Source: PALSA-612 sp964595575
Lineage (GTDB): Bacteria > Actinomycetota > Thermoleophilia > Gaiellales > Gaiellaceae
Direction of reading: 5' to 3'
Assembly: GCA_964595575.1 (NCBI GenBank)
Contig: CAZQRA010000060.1
Location: forward strand, 1 to 12,595
DNA: 12,595 nt
The position numbers and the translations under genes are program-made. Shown here in pieces: positions 1-12,595 of this stretch (position 1 is the first letter of the stretch; each line of letters starts with the position of its first letter). The notes beneath the pieces are model-generated. The model saw only the letters and a program-made list of their open reading frames with translations, was not told the DNA's origin and did no database searches.

Positions 1-2663
1 GCTGTTGTTCCGGAAGTCGTAGAGGCTGGCGAGCGAACGCCGCCCCACGAGGTCTTGGAAGAAGTGCTTGGTGGTGTCGTCGGTGGCGATCCCCGAGGGG
101 ACGATGCAGCCGACGCGGCCGGCGGGGCTGATGAGCGAGCGCATCGCCTCGGCGAAGATGGAGTAGGTGTTGACGTCGCCGCGGCCGCAGAGGGGGAAGC
201 GGCCCGAGTCGCGGACGAGGTGGCTCTCCCCGTCGGCGCGGCGGAGGGCGGCCTTGAAGGCGGCGTAGGCGGCGGGGTCCTCGAGGGCGAGGGCCTCGAT
301 CAGGCGCGTCCGCTCGGCCTTGTTGCGGGCGCCGGCGATGTCGGGGTGGGTCTCGGCGAAGAACTCCTTCTCGTGTAGCTCGACATGCTCCCACGGCGGG
401 TTGCCGAGCACACAGTCGAAGCCCTTCTTTCCTGCGAACACGTGCGGGAACTCGACCTGCCAGTGGAAAAATTGGTACTCGTCGGCGAGCCGCTCGATCT
501 CCCGCCGCACGTCCTCGGGGACGCTCGCCGGGTCGCGGGCGAGGCGGCGCAGGATGCTCTGGGTGATCTGCGGCGCGCCCCTGACCTTGCGCTGGACGAA
601 GGCGGCGCACCAGGCATCGGCGAGGAGCTTCGCCCGCTCGTACTCGGCCGATGCCTCGAGGGCGCGGAAGCGGCGCTCCTTTGCGTGCAGGGCGGCGATG
701 GTGTCGTCGGGGGCATGCTCGAGGGCGGCGGCGTCGTCGGCGAGCGCCGTCTCGAGCTCGAGCACCTGCTCGTCGAGGGAGAGCTGGCCCTCGCGCTCGC
801 CCCTGTTTCGCTTCCGTAGCTCGCTTGCCACCTTGCGGTCGTCGCCTGCGATCGGCTGGAAGGCCTGGTCGGGGATGCCCGAGGCGAGGAGCTCCGGCGT
901 CACGCCGAGGAGCGAGTTGCCGCAGCGGATGTGGCTGTCGAGGAAGGAGAGGGGCCGGCCCGGGTCGAGGGCCTCCATCCACAGGGAGACCTTGCACAGC
1001 TCGACCGCCATCGGGTTCAGGTCGACGCCGTAGATCGAGCGGCCGACGACGTCGCGCAGCGCCGCTCGGACGGCCTCGGGGGCTGGCTCGGCCTCGCCGG
1101 TACGGATCGCGGCCAGCCTGCGGGCGATCCGGTGCGCCGCGGCGACGAGGAAGTGGCCGCTCCCGCAGGCGGGGTCGCAAACCCGAAGGTCGAGGATCGC
1201 CCGCTCGGGGTCGGGGGCGGAGACGGCCTCGTCGAGCACCGGCTCGAGGGCGGAGTCGAGGAGGGCCTGGACGAGGCTCGCCGGGGTGTAGTAGCTCCCG
1301 GTCGTCTTTCGCTCGTGGCCGGCGGCGGTTGAAAGCTCGAAGGAGGCCGTATCGACGCTCAGCTCGGGGTGGAGCTCGAGCAGGGACTCGTACACGGAGC
1401 CGAGCTCCTCGGAGCCGAGGTTTCGGTAGTCGACGGCGCGAAGCACCCGGCCCTCCTCGGTGAAGGCGAGCGAGCGGACGCAGGCAAGGAGGTCGGCGTT
1501 CGCGAGCTCGGCCTCGGCGAGGTGCGGGACCGCCTCCTGCGACCAGAGGAAGCTCCCGAGGGCGGGCAGGCCGAGCTCGGGGCAGCCCCCCTCCTCGCCC
1601 AGCGAGCGCATGACCAGGCGAAGCGCCTGCCAGAGGTCTGCGTGGCGGCTTCCGCGCCGGCGCTCGGCGAGACGACGGAGGCGCCGGGTCGAGTAGAAGC
1701 GCTGGTAGCGGGATCTCGCCCGCTCGTCCGCGGCCGGGTGGTGGAGGAGCTCCCGGTCTTCTGCCACGAAGAGGAAGAGCAGGCGGTAGACGAGGCGCAG
1801 CAGCTCGCGGTAGTAGTCCCGGGTCGCAAGCTCGCCCGAGCGGAGCGCCTCGCGGAGCGCGCCGTTTGCCGGGTGGGCGAGGAAGCCCCGCCCGAGGGCT
1901 GCGATCGCCTCCTCCACCCCCTGCCGAAGCCCCTCGAGCGCGCGCGTCCCCTGCTCGGCCGCCGCCTGCGACCAGCGCTCGAGCCAGCACTCGGCCGGCC
2001 TTTCTGCCTCGACCCGCGACTCGTGGCAGAGGAGCCAGAGCAGGACGAAGTCGGAGTAGACCTCCCCCTCCATCATCCGCTCGAGGTCGAGCTCGACGTA
2101 GGCCTGGCGGGTCAGGCTGGTCGAGTCGCGGAGGATGCGCAGGGAAAGGCCGTTGGAGACGAAGCCCCACAGGTGCTCCTCGGAGCGGTTGAGGAGCTCC
2201 TGGACGAGGCTGTGGGGGGAGCGGGCGGCGGCGCCGGCAAGGCCGGGGGTGCGCCGGTCGAGGGGGACGCGGAAGCCGACCAGGTGGATCGGCACCTGCC
2301 CCCAGGCGTGGGAGACGGGGTAGCTTCTGCCGTCGAGCTCGATCGCCTTCGCCGTCTGGAGGCGCCCGTAGCCGAGCTCGGAGAAGAGGGGAAGGAGCCA
2401 GCGCTCGCGGGTCAGAGTCGTCCCCGGGTCGCCTTGGGGGAGCCTCTCGGCCGCCTCCCGAAAGGCCGCCCATGCGCCCACGAGCCGGTTCCAGGAGCGG
2501 GTGATGGCCTCGCCCAGGCGCTCGCCGGGGTCGAGGTGGTAGTCGCCGGGAGCGGTCCCAGGCAGGCTCCCGTCGCCCGCCGCCACCCGCTGGAGGAGGT
2601 CGGGGGGAAGGAGCGCCCCTTCCGTCCGCACCGTGGTGAAGAGGTCGCGGCGGCGGGTCTGCA

Positions 2664-2664
<1 letters not shown>
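1..2664 (-). CDS. Eco57I/PglX-like adenine N6 DNA methylase, DrmMI-like (C-terminus beyond window)
   Basis: Probable N6-adenine DNA methyltransferase that marks host DNA as self in a DISARM-type defence operon. Hand translation from the ATG at 2664 gives 888 open codons to the window edge, so the stop, the rest of the target-recognition region and the true length are unknown. Residues 1-300 form a family-specific N-terminal region ending in a helical segment (around 284-304, including LVYRLLFLFVAEDR). The catalytic domain follows: TGSYYTP (455-461), the AdoMet-binding motif DPACGSGHF (497-505), YGVDLNPMAVELCK (545-558), and the catalytic NPPW (755-758). I see no PD-(D/E)xK nuclease motif in the N-terminus, unlike one-chain type IIG enzymes, so cleavage probably lies elsewhere in the operon. 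The start overlaps the upstream helicase stop as TGATG. Methylase class is near certain; the DrmMI assignment rests on resemblance and context, and a PglX/BREX-like enzyme is the main alternative. Confidence 0.9.
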
Positions 2665-10672
<8,008 letters not shown>

Positions 10673-10680
10673 CAGGCGTG

Positions 10681-10685
10681 TCCCC
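10681..10685 (-). promoter_or_regulatory. Weak Shine-Dalgarno GGGGA for the large helicase
   Basis: GGGGA on the minus strand lies eight bases upstream of the GTG at 10672. It is only a partial match, but no better start exists between it and the candidate promoter, and the protein homology begins at this GTG. Confidence 0.4.
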
Positions 10686-10775
10686 AGGGGCGCGTCCTCG
10701 CTCTCGGTCCGGGCGCAGGGGCGCGGCGACGGGGCGACCTCTGGCCCCCTCCTCGTGCGGCCATGTCCACGCGAA

Positions 10776-10804
10776 CGTATATACGGACAGTCGGCGACGC
10801 GCAA
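10776..10804 (-). promoter_or_regulatory. Candidate defence-operon promoter with palindromic CGTATATACG at the -10
   Basis: On the minus strand TTGCGC (10804-10799) and TATACG (10781-10776) are 17 bases apart, a plausible though weak sigma-70-type promoter. It would start the transcript near 10769 and leave a leader of about 97 bases before the GTG. The -10 lies inside the perfect 10-bp palindrome CGTATATACG (10776-10785), so a dimeric repressor bound there would block the promoter. This is pattern matching only, and the palindrome could serve either strand. Confidence 0.35.
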
Positions 10805-10832
10805 GCTCGCCCTTACGCCGGGGGAGGTGGCG

Positions 10833-10850
10833 GGGCCCGCTCCGGGGCCC
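10833..10850. repeat. GC-only inverted repeat GGGCCC-GCTCCG-GGGCCC
   Basis: Two GGGCCC arms separated by GCTCCG can form a 6-bp G/C stem with a 6-base loop on either strand. It is also a direct repeat of GGGGCCC, because the arm is self-complementary. No T-tract follows on either strand, so it is a poor intrinsic terminator. It may insulate the two divergent units or may be chance in GC-rich DNA. Confidence 0.35.
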
Positions 10851-10906
10851 TTGGGCGCCGCGCAGGACCCCACCGCCTGCCCGCCGCCTGGTCGGCCCCG
10901 TCGGCG

Positions 10907-10919
10907 TAGGCTAGAGGCG
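10907..10919 (+). promoter_or_regulatory. Possible leaderless promoter of yczE
   Basis: TAGGCT (10907-10912) fits the TAnnnT form of an actinobacterial -10 and ends six bases before the GTG, the spacing expected when transcription begins at the start codon. The AGAGG at 10913-10917 is only one base from the GTG, too close to work as a Shine-Dalgarno. No convincing -35 is visible. Confidence 0.35.
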
Positions 10920-11563
10920 TGCGCGCGCCGCCGGTGGTTCGGGGAGGGCTCCTGGCCCGGCTCTCTTCCCTCGTACTCGGCCTTGCCCTGTTCGCGGCCG
11001 GGATCGTGGCCTTCCTGGAGGCGGGGCTTGGGCTTCCCCCGTGGGACGTCCTCCACCAGGGGATCGCCGAGCGGACACCGCTTTCCTTCGGGGAGGCCAA
11101 CATCGCCGTGGGGGTGAGCGTGCTCGCAGTGGCCTGGCTCCTTGGGGCCAGGCTGGGGATCGGCACCTTCGCCAACGCCACCCTGATCGGGGCCTTCGTC
11201 ATCGCCTTCACCTCGATCGAGGCCGTCGAGCGGCTGTCCGAGCAGCCGCTCCCGCTGCGGGTGGGGCTCCTTTCGGCCGGCGTCCTTTTGACCGGGATCG
11301 GCTCCGGCTTCTACCTGGGAGCGGGTCTGGGAGCAGGGCCTCGCGACTCGCTCATGGTGGTAGGGGCGCAGCGGACGTCGATTCGCATCGCTGTGGTGCG
11401 AGGTGTCCTCGAGCTCTCGGCCCTTGCCGCCGGCCTTGCCCTGGGCGGCACCGCCGGGGTAGGCACGGTCGCCTTCGCCCTGCTCGTGGGCCCCGCGGTC
11501 GAGGGCTCGCTGTGGGCGCTCACCCGGGCGGGCCTGGCGCTGCCGGCGCCGACTCCCGCCTAG
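10919..11563 (+). CDS. yczE: YczE-family integral membrane protein
   Basis: Polytopic membrane protein of 214 residues, matching the YczE/YitT-like family in length and motifs; its biochemical function is not established. Hydrophobic segments lie at about 15-35, 60-78, 83-100, 114-134, 155-177 and 180-200. The sequence is an internal duplication with a period of exactly 100 residues. GLGLPPWDVL (36-45) recurs as GLGAGPRDSL (136-145), and GIGTFANATLIG (80-91) recurs as GVGTVAFALLVG (180-191). The start is the GTG at 10919, the first start codon after an in-frame TAG at 10907, and it is probably leaderless. It is divergent from the defence operon, and a link to defence is not evident. The AI-2E permease follows after 34 bases, so co-transcription is possible. 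Confidence 0.85.
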   Translation: MRAPPVVRGGLLARLSSLVLGLALFAAGIVAFLEAGLGLPPWDVLHQGIAERTPLSFGEANIAVGVSVLAVAWLLGARLGIGTFANATLIGAFVIAFTSIEAVERLSEQPLPLRVGLLSAGVLLTGIGSGFYLGAGLGAGPRDSLMVVGAQRTSIRIAVVRGVLELSALAAGLALGGTAGVGTVAFALLVGPAVEGSLWALTRAGLALPAPTPA

Positions 11564-11572
11564 CCGGGGGCG

Positions 11573-11594
11573 GGCTGGGCTGTCCGGCCCAGCC
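11573..11594 (+). promoter_or_regulatory. 8-bp GC hairpin just upstream of the AI-2E permease start
   Basis: GGCTGGGC (11573-11580) and GCCCAGCC (11587-11594) form a perfect 8-bp stem around a 6-base loop, ten bases after the yczE stop and three bases before the permease ATG. No T-tract follows, so it is not a textbook intrinsic terminator. It fills the place where a Shine-Dalgarno would be. It could be a weak terminator or attenuator after yczE, or a structure that limits permease translation. Confidence 0.5.
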
Positions 11595-11597
11595 GCG

Positions 11598-12595
11598 ATG
11601 CTTGTATCCGTGATTCCTGAGCGCATCGTTCGCTTTCCCGTGCGCACGGTCCTCACCGTGCTCGGGGTCGTGCTGGCGGTCTGGCTCCTCCTCCAGGTGG
11701 TGTGGACGACCCGCCAGGTCATCACCTGGATCCTCATCGCCGTCTTCTTCGCTCTGGCCCTCAACCCGGCGGTGGAGTGGCTGCTTCGAAAGGGGGTTCC
11801 CCGCCGCGGCTACGCGGTGGCGATCGCCTGTCTGGCCGTGCTCGTCGCCTTGGGGCTGGCGGGCTGGCTCGTGATCCCTCCCCTCGTCGACCAGGTCAAC
11901 GACTTCGTGCGCAAGGTCCCCGACTACATCGAGGATTTGACCAAGGGGCGGGGGAAGCTGGGCTTCCTGGAGACGAAGTACCGCATCGTGGAGCGGGTCC
12001 GCGAGGCCGTTCAGGAGGGCGACGCCGCCAAGAGGATCTTCGGGCTCTCGGGTACCGCCATCTCGGTGACGAAGAGCGTCCTCACCATCATCGCCGCCAT
12101 CGTCACCATCGTCGCCCTCACCGTCTTCCTGCTGCTCGAGGGCCCCGTGTGGACGGAGCGCATCTACTCCCTCTTTCCTCCCGAGACGCAGCCCCGCTGG
12201 CGGGCGGTGGGCCGGGACATCGCTCGGGCAGTGGGCGGGTACGTGACCGGGAACCTCCTCATCAGCGTCATCGCCGGCATCTCCTCGGGGATCGTGCTCT
12301 GGATCATGGGCGTTCCCTTCGTCCTCGCCCTCGGGCTCCTCGTGGCCATCCTCGACCTGGTGCCGTTGGTGGGCGCCACCATCGCCGCCGTCGTCATCTC
12401 GACCGTCTCCTTCCTCCAGTCGGTCACCGCCGGGATCGTCGTCCTGCCGACGGGGATCTTCGGCACCGGCACCCCGATTGACGGCATCCTCACCGTCGTG
12501 TCGGTGACGCTGGCGCTCGCGCTCTTCGTGCGCGCCATGCTGGTGCTGCCGGCGGCCGCGCTCGAGCTGCCGTTCGGGCTCGCCGAGGCGATGCG
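11598..12595 (+). CDS. AI-2E family transporter/permease (C-terminus beyond window, tail divergent)
   Basis: Polytopic membrane protein of the AI-2E (TqsA/PerM-like) permease family; substrates vary and cannot be read from this sequence. Translation from the ATG at 11598 is open for 332 codons to the edge. Early membrane segments lie at about 17-35 and 40-57, followed by ALNPAVEWL (54-62). A third segment (73-94) runs into IPPLVDQVNDFV (93-104), and the soluble loop contains GFLETKYRIVERVREAVQEG (122-141). Later segments cover about 162-180, 214-237 and 240-278, with GGYVTGNLLIS (213-223) and ILDLVPLVGATI (251-262). After L283 (codon 12444-12446) the expected FF-x-x-YQQ-type segment is absent and is replaced by an unrelated hydrophobic stretch. 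No other frame restores it. The start has no Shine-Dalgarno and sits right behind a hairpin, so a slightly later GTG is possible. Confidence 0.85.
   Translation, partial: MLVSVIPERIVRFPVRTVLTVLGVVLAVWLLLQVVWTTRQVITWILIAVFFALALNPAVEWLLRKGVPRRGYAVAIACLAVLVALGLAGWLVIPPLVDQVNDFVRKVPDYIEDLTKGRGKLGFLETKYRIVERVREAVQEGDAAKRIFGLSGTAISVTKSVLTIIAAIVTIVALTVFLLLEGPVWTERIYSLFPPETQPRWRAVGRDIARAVGGYVTGNLLISVIAGISSGIVLWIMGVPFVLALGLLVAILDLVPLVGATIAAVVISTVSFLQSVTAGIVVLPTGIFGTGTPIDGILTVVSVTLALALFVRAMLVLPAAALELPFGLAEAM
12447..12595 (+). other. Divergent tail: possible rearrangement or assembly junction inside the AI-2E gene
   Basis: From about 12447 the frame stays open and hydrophobic (VVSVTLALALFVRAML at residues 300-315), but it no longer resembles the AI-2E C-terminus, which normally carries a YQQ/EN-type motif and a further pair of membrane segments. 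The R-x-x-L-x-x-PAAAL-E pattern near the end loosely recalls other bacterial membrane families, but I cannot name one. It may be a true fusion, a genomic rearrangement, or a chimeric contig end. Confidence 0.4.

Larger units (their letters stand above)
10673..10918. promoter_or_regulatory. Divergent intergenic region between the defence operon and yczE
   Basis: This 246-bp gap is the only clear non-coding stretch of any length in the window and must hold the promoters of both gene blocks. Most of it is GC-rich. The exception is a short AT patch at 10775-10783, which carries a palindrome and the best minus-strand -10 candidate. The half nearer yczE contains a GC-only inverted repeat (10833-10850) and a possible leaderless promoter. 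The minus-strand frame of the helicase stays open across the gap, but the encoded sequence is low-complexity and I regard it as non-coding. Confidence 0.7.

Noticed and set aside
10673..11764. N-terminal 364-residue extension of the giant helicase up to an ATG at 11764
   Set aside because: The sequence is low-complexity, runs antisense through all of yczE and the start of the permease, and homology begins only at VFELRDKL. GC-rich codon bias keeps this frame open by chance.
11702..12481. Plus-strand frame of 259 residues overlapping the permease
   Set aside because: Arg/His/Gly-rich out-of-frame reading of the AI-2E gene. It also does not supply the missing permease C-terminus, so it does not explain the divergent tail as a frameshift.

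Overview
The window is uniformly GC-rich, with third codon positions almost all G or C. It looks like chromosomal DNA of a high-GC actinobacterium. The two right-hand membrane genes read like those of Thermoleophilia-type actinobacteria, but that is only a guess from remembered sequence style. Two blocks of genes face away from each other across a roughly 250-bp intergenic region at 10673-10918.

Left block (1-10672, minus strand): a tightly packed three-gene defence operon, transcribed right to left. First comes a 1734-residue YprA/DruE-type superfamily 2 helicase with a C-terminal DUF1998 region and a fused Vsr-like nuclease domain. Second is a 935-residue SNF2/RapA-type helicase resembling DrmD of class 1 DISARM. 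Third is an Eco57I/PglX-like adenine N6 DNA methylase resembling DrmMI, cut by the left window edge after 888 residues. The junctions are a GTGA overlap and a TGATG overlap, so the three proteins are probably made together. I infer that the methylase marks self DNA, while the two helicases and the fused nuclease act on unmodified invading DNA. The set has the DISARM pair drmD plus methylase, but instead of separate drmA (helicase), drmB (DUF1998) and drmC (phospholipase D) genes it has one giant Druantia-like helicase. This matches what I remember of the recently proposed ARMADA class, or a DISARM-Druantia intermediate. The methylase has no start-to-stop frame inside the window because it runs off the edge; I translated it by hand and it is open for all 888 codons.

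Right block (10919-12595, plus strand): yczE, a small polytopic membrane protein with a clear internal duplication, then an AI-2E family permease that runs off the right edge. Neither has an obvious link to defence; they look like the chromosomal flank of the island. The last 50 or so codons of the permease do not match the family's conserved C-terminus, which suggests a rearrangement or an assembly chimera near 12446.

The intergenic region holds a candidate promoter for the defence operon with a 10-bp palindrome on its -10 element, a GC-rich inverted repeat, and a possible leaderless promoter for yczE. I saw no tRNA, rRNA, CRISPR array, insertion sequence or integrase.
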